This document shows, piece by piece, positions 1 through 5,435 of a DNA stretch of 7,885 nucleotides. The stretch lies in NCBI GenBank assembly GCA_903958995.1, contig CAJBVG010000349.1, positions 1-7,885 of the forward strand, given 5' to 3'. Below the pieces are notes generated by a model. That model saw nothing but the letters and a program-made list of their open reading frames with translations, did not search any database and had not been told where the DNA came from. Made by a program: the position numbers and the translations under genes. The first letter of the stretch is position 1. The number at the start of each line of letters is the position of its first letter. The DNA comes from an uncultured bacterium. Lineage in GTDB: Bacteria > Bacteroidota > Bacteroidia > Sphingobacteriales > Sphingobacteriaceae.

Positions 1-417
1 CCCCTGAAAACAGTGAATCCGGAGCACATCGATCTTTCAAAATCACAAGCCTTTAACGACATTAATATTTCCGCGGTTGCCGACAGGTTTCGTTTTGGAG
101 AAATAACAGGCATCACCTTATTTTATGAAAACAAAGGATTGGTGGAGCAAGATGTAGACATTAATTTAAAACTCAGTGAACCCATGAAAATGTTCAACAG
201 TTTTCCGATGCCCAACAATTATTCCGAAACCAATTACACTTGGCACATTAATAAAGTACCTGCACAATACCGTGGCATTATTACCCTATCTGTCCGCGCA
301 CCCAATATAGAAAGCACCACAGCGAAAGAGCAAAAAATCTCGACAGTAATCTCCCCAAGCATAGGAGATGAAAATGTGAGGGATAATGAGATGGAATTGT
401 TGAGGAGTATCGAGTAG
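1..417 (+). CDS. 3' end of a secreted or surface protein, beta-sandwich (DUF11/CARDB-like) domain, partial
   Basis: The reading frame is open to the left edge, so only the C-terminal 138 codons are here and the true start lies outside the window. The GTG at 13 is an internal codon of the open frame, not a convincing start. The segment reads like an immunoglobulin-type beta-sandwich of extracellular Bacteroidota proteins: an 'ITLFYENKG' strand, alternating hydrophobic strands, then a closing 'SPSIGDENVRDNEMEL' stretch. That closing stretch resembles the 'GD.NP.DN.F.L' end of DUF11-like repeats in T9SS-exported proteins. In such proteins the repeat is usually followed by another domain and a sorting domain, but here the frame stops right after it, at a TAG inside a heptamer array (407-448). 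Truncation by the repeat is therefore possible. No catalytic motif is visible. The domain family is inferred from pattern only, and the function is unknown. Confidence 0.6.
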   Translation, partial: PLKTVNPEHIDLSKSQAFNDINISAVADRFRFGEITGITLFYENKGLVEQDVDINLKLSEPMKMFNSFPMPNNYSETNYTWHINKVPAQYRGIITLSVRAPNIESTTAKEQKISTVISPSIGDENVRDNEMELLRSIE

Positions 418-448
418 TAAATTAGGAATTAGGAATTAGGAATTTTGA
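407..448. repeat. Heptamer array 1 (GTATCGA to ATTAGGA), overlaps a stop codon
   Basis: Read in sevens from 407, the units are GTATCGA, GTAGTAA, ATTAGGA three times, then ATTTTGA. The register holds for six units although the motif changes. The TAG stop (415-417) of the upstream partial gene falls in the second unit. The first unit is the same heptamer found at 3399, 6374 and 6434. A single TGAGTTG follows at 446-452, which is the reverse complement of the CAACTCA motif in the array at 688-748. Confidence 0.8.
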
Positions 449-451
449 GTT

Positions 452-650
452 GTTCGTCGAAGCCGGTAGCTTCGGCTCCGCTCAGCCACCGGCACAATTA
501 ATTAGTTACTCGTAGAAGTTTGCCGTTCGTCGAAGCGTCCTCGCTTCGACAATTAACATTAAGCTCCGACGCGATCGGTTACTGAGCGGAGCCGAAGTGC
601 GCGTCGATAGTAGTATAAGAAAAAGTCGAAGCGAGGACGCTTCGACGAAC
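452..650. repeat. Nested inverted-repeat element built on GTCGAAG palindromes
   Basis: No gene is credible in the 418-745 intergenic stretch. Its central part is a set of nested inverted repeats. A perfect 26-bp arm at 525-550 is the reverse complement of 625-650. Each arm is itself a hairpin: GTCGAAGCG, four loop bases, CGCTTCGAC (529-550 and 625-646). A 16-bp arm CTTCGGCTCCGCTCAG (470-485) matches the reverse complement at 582-597. GTTCGTCGAAGC (452-463) is a third partial copy of the outer arm. CGACGCG (567-573) pairs with 600-606 inside the element. No flanking target-site duplication is evident. It could be a REP/MITE-like element, a structured RNA or simply an array of palindromes; the sequence does not decide. 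Confidence 0.75.
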
Positions 651-651
651 A

Positions 652-687
652 AAAAAAAAGTCGAAGTATCAAACTTCGACTTTTTTT
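652..687. terminator. Bidirectional intrinsic terminator between convergent genes
   Basis: The stem GTCGAAGT (660-667) pairs with ACTTCGAC (673-680) around a 5-base loop, ATCAA. A run of A's lies on the left and T's at 681-687 on the right, so either strand yields a GC-containing hairpin followed by a U tract. It serves the rightward partial gene ending at 417 and the leftward hbd gene ending at 746. The stem uses the same GTCGAAG/CTTCGAC core as the neighbouring palindromes. Confidence 0.85.
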
Positions 688-748
688 GTCCAGTGTCCAG
701 TGTCCAGTGTGCTTTGTCCAGTGTCCACAACTCACAACTCACAACTCA
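688..748. repeat. Heptamer array 2 (GTCCAGT to ACTCACA), overlaps hbd stop
   Basis: Read in sevens from 688, the units are GTCCAGT three times, GTGCTTT, GTCCAGT, GTCCACA, ACTCACA twice, then ACTCA with AT following. Two motifs are thus fused in one uninterrupted 7-base register. The TGA stop of hbd on the reverse strand (746-748) is supplied by the last unit. The reverse complement of this motif, TGAGTTG, contains a stop in one phase. Because 7 is not a multiple of 3, a stop would appear in every reading frame within 21 bases. Confidence 0.85.
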
Positions 749-1648
749 ATTTATCTTCAGTCTGCTAAAATAATTCGACAACTTCAAGTCCTTTGTACCT
801 TGTGAGTAATTATAAAATCCCTGTTTAGATTTTACGCCTAGTTCACCAGCGGCAACCATTTTCACTAAGAGTGGGCATGGTGCATATTTCGGATTTCCGA
901 AACCATCATGCAATACATTTAAAATTGCTAAACATACGTCGAGGCCAATAAAATCAGCTAATTGCAATGGACCCATTGGGTGTGCCATTCCTAATTTCAT
1001 TACGGTATCAATTTCTTCAATACCAGCAACACCTTCGTAAAGCGTATAAATAGCTTCGTTAATCATCGGCATTAAAATACGATTAGCAACAAAGCCTGGG
1101 TAATCATTTACTAGGGTAGGAACCTTTTGTATTTTTTTCGATAATTCAACAATAATATCGCAAACTACTTCTTCAGTTTGGTAACCCTTGATTATTTCTA
1201 CCAATTTCATAACTGGAACTGGATTCATAAAATGCATGCCAATAACTTTATTCGCACGGCCTGATGCAGCACCGATTTCAGTAATAGAAATCGATGAAGT
1301 ATTCGTAGCTAAAATAGTCTCTGGAGAAGTGAACGTTCCCAAGTCCTTAAAGATTTTCATCTTAATGGCTGGGTTTTCTGTTGCTGCTTCAATTACTAAA
1401 TCGGCATGCTGAACACCCGATTGTAAATCGGTATAAGTAGTTAAGTTTTTTAAGGTCTGTGATTTTGTTTCTTCAGTGATACTACCTTTAGAAACCATAC
1501 GATCGAGGTTCTTACCAATGGTATCTAATGCACGTTGTAGTGCATCTGGATTTACATCGATTAAGTTTACTTGATAGCCGAATTGAGCAAAAACATGCGC
1601 AATACCGTTACCCATTGTACCTGATCCTATAACTGATATAATTTTCAT
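746..1648 (-). CDS. hbd: 3-hydroxybutyryl-CoA dehydrogenase
   Basis: This 300-residue enzyme oxidises (S)-3-hydroxybutyryl-CoA to acetoacetyl-CoA, or reduces the latter, with NAD(P) in the cytoplasm. The N-terminal Rossmann domain opens with GSGTMG (Gly8, Gly10, Gly13), and Asp31 ends the second strand. The catalytic region shows NTSS (116-119), GMHFMNP with His139, Glu151 and Asn189 in GFVANR. The C-terminal dimerisation domain carries HPMGPLQLADFIGLD (223-237) and the usual GFYNYS near the end. Length is close to the usual 280-295, with a short tail that reads into heptamer array 2, where the stop lies. Start ATG at 1646-1648; no Shine-Dalgarno, as is normal in Bacteroidota. It lies 46 bases downstream of lat in the same direction, with a candidate promoter of its own in the gap. 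Roles in butanoate metabolism, fatty-acid oxidation or the end of lysine degradation are all possible. Confidence 0.93.
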   Translation of the reverse strand: MKIISVIGSGTMGNGIAHVFAQFGYQVNLIDVNPDALQRALDTIGKNLDRMVSKGSITEETKSQTLKNLTTYTDLQSGVQHADLVIEAATENPAIKMKIFKDLGTFTSPETILATNTSSISITEIGAASGRANKVIGMHFMNPVPVMKLVEIIKGYQTEEVVCDIIVELSKKIQKVPTLVNDYPGFVANRILMPMINEAIYTLYEGVAGIEEIDTVMKLGMAHPMGPLQLADFIGLDVCLAILNVLHDGFGNPKYAPCPLLVKMVAAGELGVKSKQGFYNYSQGTKDLKLSNYFSRLKIN

Positions 1649-1672
1649 GGTTTGTACGTATTAAATTTTCGT

Positions 1673-1680
1673 CAAATATA
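1673..1680 (-). promoter_or_regulatory. Candidate Bacteroidota -7 box upstream of hbd
   Basis: On the reverse strand this reads TATATTTG, an exact match to the TAnnTTTG -7 consensus of the Bacteroidota primary sigma factor. It sits 24 bases before the hbd ATG. The -33 element is weak (a TTTA about 17 bases upstream). It suggests hbd can be transcribed independently of lat. An AT-rich background makes chance matches possible. Confidence 0.45.
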
Positions 1681-1694
1681 CAGGAATAATCAAA

Positions 1695-3026
1695 TTATAA
1701 ACCTTTAACAATGCTCTCCAGGATACTCATTCCTTGGTCGATGTATTTCTTTTCTATTGTTAATGCCGGACGGAAACGTATAGTGTTTGAACCACAACCC
1801 AAGAACATAACGTTTTGCTCCATACCTTTCGATACAAATTTATCACGCATAGCTTTAGTAGGGAAATCAAATGCTACCATTAATCCTTTACCACGTACGT
1901 TGGTAATTTTCGACTCGCGTTTCGAGATGTCGAGAATAGTATCGTATAAGTAATCTCCAACTGTTGCAGCGTTTTCTATTAAGTTATCTTCTTCAATAAT
2001 TTCCATAATTCGTGATGAACGAACCATATCAACTAAGTTACCACCCCAAGTAGAGTTGATACGTGAAGGAACATTAAATACGTTCGTTTCAATTTCATCC
2101 ACTTTAGAACCTGCTAAGATTCCACATACTTGCATTTTCTTACCGAAAGCTAAAATATCAGGACGAGCTTTCTCTCCAAAGTGTTCGTGAGCCCAGAATT
2201 TACCAGTTAATCCCACACCACTTTGTACTTCATCATAAATTAAGAACGCATCATTCTCATCTGCTAAAACCCTTAATTTCTCAAGGTATTCGGTACGGAA
2301 ATGATTATCGCCTCCTTCTGATTGAATTGGCTCGATAATGATGGCACAAATCTCATCAGGATTATTTTTGAAAGCATTTTTTATTTGATTGATAGATAGT
2401 TCTTCTCGTTGTAATAAATCTTCATAACTATCATCAGAATAAGGGAAAGTCATTTTTGGATTTGATACTCTCGGCCAGTCGAACTTTGCAAACCATTTCG
2501 TTTTATCTGGTAAAGTATTCGTTAAACTCAATGTATATCCAGAACGGCCATGGAAAGCTTGCTCGAAATGCAATACTTTAAATCCTTTTTCTTCTGTATA
2601 TCCTTTTAGGAAATTCTTTTGCACTTTCCAATCCATCGCTACTTTCAAAGCATTCTCTATCGCTAATGAACCACCTGCAATAAAAAAGGCATGTGGCAAA
2701 TACGAAGGAATACCTACTCTCGAAAATGTTTCAACGAATTGTGCGTATTGCGAAGTATAAACATCAGAATTTGATGGGTTCGTTAAAGCAGCCAACATTA
2801 GGTTCTTTTTGAACTCCTCATCATTTACCATTTTAGGGTGATTGTAACCCAATGGAACTGAAGCAAAACAAGTAAAAAAGTCTAATAATTTTCGATCATT
2901 TTTAACATCGTGTATCCACACGCCATTACTTTTTTCCATGTCGAAAACCATGTCGTAACCATCGGCTAAAATGTGTTTACTTAGGGTCTCTTGTACTTGA
3001 TTTGGAGAAATTGTTACTTTATACAT
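1695..3026 (-). CDS. lat: L-lysine 6-aminotransferase (class III, PLP)
   Basis: This 443-residue enzyme moves the epsilon-amino group of L-lysine to 2-oxoglutarate, giving allysine (2-aminoadipate 6-semialdehyde) and glutamate, the first step of an aminoadipate-type lysine catabolic route. Class III fold marks are visible: the cofactor phosphate site IAGGS (116-120), AFHGR (157-161), the pyridine-nitrogen aspartate in YDEVQSGVG (Asp265), and FGKKMQVCG, where Lys297 is the best candidate Schiff-base lysine by alignment to other class III enzymes. The FGKK.QVCG sequence and the N-terminal 'HILADGYDMVFDM.KS.G' are characteristic of lat (mycobacterial Rv3290c is about 449 aa) rather than ornithine or GABA transaminases. 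The frame extends to 3068, but I chose the ATG at 3024-3026 because the longer version would translate the -7 promoter box and adds 14 residues unlike the family. It precedes hbd by 46 bases. Confidence 0.94.
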   Translation of the reverse strand: MYKVTISPNQVQETLSKHILADGYDMVFDMEKSNGVWIHDVKNDRKLLDFFTCFASVPLGYNHPKMVNDEEFKKNLMLAALTNPSNSDVYTSQYAQFVETFSRVGIPSYLPHAFFIAGGSLAIENALKVAMDWKVQKNFLKGYTEEKGFKVLHFEQAFHGRSGYTLSLTNTLPDKTKWFAKFDWPRVSNPKMTFPYSDDSYEDLLQREELSINQIKNAFKNNPDEICAIIIEPIQSEGGDNHFRTEYLEKLRVLADENDAFLIYDEVQSGVGLTGKFWAHEHFGEKARPDILAFGKKMQVCGILAGSKVDEIETNVFNVPSRINSTWGGNLVDMVRSSRIMEIIEEDNLIENAATVGDYLYDTILDISKRESKITNVRGKGLMVAFDFPTKAMRDKFVSKGMEQNVMFLGCGSNTIRFRPALTIEKKYIDQGMSILESIVKGL

Positions 3027-3042
3027 TGCTATAGTGTTTTGA

Positions 3043-3050
3043 CAAAGGTA
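3043..3050 (-). promoter_or_regulatory. Candidate Bacteroidota -7 box upstream of lat
   Basis: The reverse strand reads TACCTTTG, matching TAnnTTTG, and ends 16 bases before the chosen lat ATG, which would give a short leader. A TTG lies 15 bases upstream, closer than ideal for a -33 element, so the match is partial. The box supports the start at 3026 over the upstream in-frame ATG at 3068. Confidence 0.5.
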
Positions 3051-3075
3051 GGCAAAAAAACACCTCAACTAGTAT

Positions 3076-3099
3076 AAAAAGTGCTTTTTTACGCACTTT
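3076..3099 (-). terminator. Intrinsic terminator after the PLP enzyme gene
   Basis: On the reverse strand, AAAGTGC (3099-3093) pairs with GCACTTT (3084-3078) across an 8-base loop, and the 3' arm runs into a short T tract (3080-3076). It lies 67 bases past the stop of the gene at 3167-4081 and before the lat promoter, so it should separate the two units. Confidence 0.6.
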
Positions 3100-3166
3100 G
3101 GAGGAATATTCTTTAGGTAATAACCCAATGAGAATTAAGTTCCGTTAAACTCGAAATTTCAGAAAA

Positions 3167-4081
3167 TTATCGAGGTAAGTAGGGTAGGAATGCATCCAGT
3201 TTTCCCAAGTTCCCAAGCAATCCGCCTGTATGAATGAACAAAATCTTACCACTTCCATCCGGATTCCCTTTCATCCACTCGTAACATTTCATCATCGCTT
3301 TGCCGGTATAGATAGGGTCGAGCATGATGCCTGTGTTTTGCTGAAATGTTATGCAGAATTGCAGGAGCTCGGGACTGTGTTGCCCATATCGCATAGGGGT
3401 ATCGAGTATCGAGTATCGAGTATCGAGGTACGAGTTACGAGATACGAAATACGAGAGTCTATTCACATTATCAGTTACCTCATCTACACCCCGATGAACA
3501 ACCACCGAGTGCACATGAGTATGGAGTTGTTTTTTATTGATGGCATTGATGATACCAGCAGTGGTGCAACCGGTGCCGGCTGCAAGGAAAATATCCGTAT
3601 AGGTATCAGTTAGTTCGTCAATAATTTCTTCACAACCTAAACTGCCTTCGGCAGACATTCCTCCTTCATCTACAAAGAATGCAGTATCATCTTTTTCGAA
3701 ATATTTTTTGAATAATGCAGGCTTATCTCGGTATTCATCTCTGCTCACTCGAATAAATTGCATGCCCATCATTCTCGAAATAATCATCATTGTATTCTCG
3801 GTTTGCTCTTCATCACCGCGCACAAAAGCAATGCTCTTTAATTGGAACTTCGCTGCCGCGGAAGCCAATGCCAGCAAGTGATTGGAGTAGGCACCTCCAA
3901 AACTAACAAGTGTTGTTTTTCCTTGTTTATGCGCTTCTTGTAAAGTGAATTTTAGCTTCCTCCATTTATTTCCCGAGATGAGTGGATCTATTAAATCATC
4001 ACGTTTAATAAACAAACTATATCCATCCGGAACATCGTAAGTAATTTGCTCAACAGGGGAGTGGATAGGGAATTCGAACAT
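3167..4081 (-). CDS. D-cysteine desulfhydrase/ACC deaminase-family PLP enzyme with a repeat-encoded segment
   Basis: This 304-residue protein is a tryptophan-synthase-beta-like PLP enzyme. Seen: KRDDL near the N-terminus, SGNKWRK with the likely Schiff-base Lys39, FGGAYSNH (61-68), the phosphate-binding GTGCTTAG (169-176), LDPIYTGKA (Tyr258, Thr259) and HTGG (284-287). From memory of the family, true ACC deaminases carry Glu after the tyrosine and Leu in the last motif, whereas D-cysteine desulfhydrases have Ser or Thr. Thr259 and Thr285 therefore favour D-cysteine desulfhydrase-like activity (D-cysteine to pyruvate, sulfide and ammonia), and an ACC deaminase label would be an over-call. Residues 210-228 are encoded by eight heptamer repeats (3399-3454) without breaking the frame; whether this replaced or added to a native loop is unknown. 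The ATG at 4081 begins the family-like N-terminus. It lies 15 bases after the terminator of the preceding gene, and I found no good promoter. Confidence 0.85.
   Translation of the reverse strand: MFEFPIHSPVEQITYDVPDGYSLFIKRDDLIDPLISGNKWRKLKFTLQEAHKQGKTTLVSFGGAYSNHLLALASAAAKFQLKSIAFVRGDEEQTENTMMIISRMMGMQFIRVSRDEYRDKPALFKKYFEKDDTAFFVDEGGMSAEGSLGCEEIIDELTDTYTDIFLAAGTGCTTAGIINAINKKQLHTHVHSVVVHRGVDEVTDNVNRLSYFVSRNSYLDTRYSILDTPMRYGQHSPELLQFCITFQQNTGIMLDPIYTGKAMMKCYEWMKGNPDGSGKILFIHTGGLLGNLGKLDAFLPYLPR
3399..3454. repeat. Heptamer array 3, inside a coding sequence
   Basis: Eight 7-base units lie in perfect register: GTATCGA four times, then GGTACGA, GTTACGA, GATACGA and AATACGA. All lie within the PLP enzyme gene and are read on the reverse strand as residues Ser210-Thr228. 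GTATCGA and its reverse complement TCGATAC have no stop codon in any of the three frames when tandemly repeated, which helps explain why an insertion here is tolerated. Confidence 0.9.
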
Positions 4082-4095
4082 GCTGCAACGTTAAT

Positions 4096-4131
4096 AAAAA
4101 AACCTCTAAAAGTTGGAGCTCTTAGAGGTTT
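4096..4131 (-). terminator. Intrinsic terminator after the DUF6588-like gene
   Basis: On the reverse strand, AAACCTCTAA (4131-4122) pairs with TTAGAGGTTT (4109-4100) around a 12-base loop, followed by a T run corresponding to the A's at 4096-4102. It begins 21 bases after the stop codon at 4153-4155. It also abuts the start of the next gene at 4081, so that gene depends on read-through or on a promoter hidden in this hairpin. Confidence 0.85.
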
Positions 4132-4152
4132 CTTCGTGATTATATTTTTTAA

Positions 4153-5271
4153 TTATTTCAAATCGATATTGATACCAACACCAAATGTTGCCATTGGGTA
4201 TTCAGCAAAAGTATAACTTCCTTGGAACGTTAACACTAGAAGTTTTAATCGTGCTCCTAAAGTTGCACTCATTCCATTTGCTCCATCAACATCGAAGTTA
4301 ACAGGATCAGTAACTTTAGTAACCACTTTATTTCCAAAATTTGGATCAGTAGTTCTTGTTTCTACTGATGTTATTGGGAAATCACCATTTAAGCTTATGG
4401 TTGTTTTACTTGATTGGTAGTTCGCACCGCCATATACCGTTAACATTAATAATTTCTTCGATAATATTAATCCGAATGTGCTTGCAGTCGTATTTAATTT
4501 CATCGCTTGATCTGCATACACACCATTGTTTCCTGTTTGTGTTGCCACACCAGCATCTGGAGTTAATCCTAATCCTACATTTACATCTAGTTTAGTATAA
4601 CCGAAATAAGCAGCCATATCAAACGGTAATTTATTAACTACTGGAATCCATTGCTTAATATCATGTTTAATACCAAAGCCTTTTAATCCCATATCAAAAT
4701 CTCCAGCAGAAACAGTTGGTATATAACGAACAATTACTTCGGTGTTTTTAATTAATCCCACCGCTAATTGAACTGTTGGTGCTCCCGAGAAAGGTAGTCC
4801 CGCACCAGTAGGTGCCGAAAAACGTGCCACTTCTATAGCAGGTGCTCCAATAACTGGACTCGCTTGTGTTAATACAAATTCTGGATTATTATTTGGTGTT
4901 AAACTGCCTGAAACCGTTTGTCCAGTATGGTTTGAAGGGTTTCCTAAAGTTAATTTTGAGAATCCTAATGTACTCGCATCATAAGTGCGATCTACTGTAG
5001 GCACGATACATGCATTCATTGCTAATGTTACATCGAATCTTCCCAATCCGTGCGTTTTAGCGGTATTATACCAACCACCGTTTAATCCTGCACCAAAGCC
5101 TCTAAAGAATGGTGTAGTGTAAGCTTTCACTAATAGACTTGCATCAGCTACACCACCTTTTAGCATCTCTGCTACTTGTACTTGTGCAAATGTTTGTTGA
5201 TGTATGGATAAACAAGCAATCGCTATAGCGGCCACTTTCAATCCCTTTTTTAATGAGGTAAGTTTTGTCAT
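4153..5271 (-). CDS. DUF6588-like secreted, probable outer-membrane beta-barrel protein
   Basis: The 372-residue product starts with a Sec signal peptide: KK basic region, hydrophobic core at about residues 12-22 (VAAIAIACLSI), and likely cleavage after TFA around residue 29. After that come 'LLVKAYTTPFFRGFGAGLNGGWYNTAKTHGLGRFDVTL', alternating amphipathic strands rich in Gly, Thr and Asn, and a final strand ending in 'GVGINIDLK'. This pattern matches the Bacteroidota family I know as DUF6588, whose members resemble small outer-membrane barrels and whose function is not established. No enzyme motif is seen. Start ATG at 5269-5271 directly precedes the signal peptide. A clear -7 box is absent in the 145-base gap upstream. 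It is followed by its own terminator, so it is probably monocistronic or the end of a unit. Localisation is inferred and the substrate or role is unknown. Confidence 0.75.
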   Translation of the reverse strand: MTKLTSLKKGLKVAAIAIACLSIHQQTFAQVQVAEMLKGGVADASLLVKAYTTPFFRGFGAGLNGGWYNTAKTHGLGRFDVTLAMNACIVPTVDRTYDASTLGFSKLTLGNPSNHTGQTVSGSLTPNNNPEFVLTQASPVIGAPAIEVARFSAPTGAGLPFSGAPTVQLAVGLIKNTEVIVRYIPTVSAGDFDMGLKGFGIKHDIKQWIPVVNKLPFDMAAYFGYTKLDVNVGLGLTPDAGVATQTGNNGVYADQAMKLNTTASTFGLILSKKLLMLTVYGGANYQSSKTTISLNGDFPITSVETRTTDPNFGNKVVTKVTDPVNFDVDGANGMSATLGARLKLLVLTFQGSYTFAEYPMATFGVGINIDLK

Positions 5272-5344
5272 CGTATTCAGTTTAAGTAAGTTTCGTTAGT
5301 TAAAAATAATAAAAATCTTTCTGCTTATTATAATTATTCATCTA

Positions 5345-5358
5345 AAACTTCGAAGTTT
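5345..5358. repeat. 14-bp perfect palindrome upstream of the DUF6588-like gene
   Basis: AAACTTCGAAGTTT is its own reverse complement and lies 74 bases before the ATG at 5271. The core ACTTCGAAGT echoes the CTTCGAC palindromes of 452-680, and TTCGCGAA (5381-5388) is another small palindrome nearby. It could be an operator for a dimeric regulator or just part of the palindrome-rich background. Confidence 0.4.
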
Positions 5359-5384
5359 CGATAATTTGTCAATTCGATAGTTCG

Positions 5385-5435
5385 CGAAGTAATATTAAAA
5401 TAATTTTCTTTGAAAATTATTTTAATATTACTTCG
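5385..5435. repeat. 24-bp perfect inverted repeat overlapping the end of the smr gene
   Basis: Positions 5385-5408 are the exact reverse complement of 5412-5435, with a 3-base loop (TTT, 5409-5411). The right arm holds the last codons and TAA stop of the DUF2027-Smr gene; the left arm is an inverted copy of it just outside the gene. Arms are AT-rich and no T run follows, so it is not a textbook terminator. It may protect the mRNA 3' end or block the reverse-strand transcript before the next gene. Confidence 0.85.

Noticed and set aside
452..650. Insertion sequence remnant
   Set aside because: There are inverted arms but no transposase fragment and no visible target duplication, so it is reported only as an inverted-repeat element.
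506..742. Reverse-strand 78-codon open frame
   Set aside because: It is made almost entirely of the heptamer array, the terminator and the nested palindromes; repeated 'TLDT' peptides come from the stop-free repeat, and no family is recognisable.
407..748. CRISPR array in the repeat-rich intergenic region
   Set aside because: Repeat units are 7 bases with no spacers, and the longer repeats are inverted rather than direct; no cas genes are present.
3027..3068. Upstream extension of lat to the ATG at 3068
   Set aside because: The 14 extra residues do not resemble the family and would overlap the TACCTTTG promoter box.
3230..3613. Forward-strand 127-codon open frame antisense to the PLP enzyme
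   Set aside because: It lies wholly opposite a well-supported gene, is partly created by the stop-free heptamer array, and has no recognisable domain.
4356..4595. Forward-strand 79-codon hydrophobic open frame
   Set aside because: Antisense to the DUF6588-like gene; its Leu/His-rich composition is the shadow of the Asn/Thr/Gly-rich barrel sequence.
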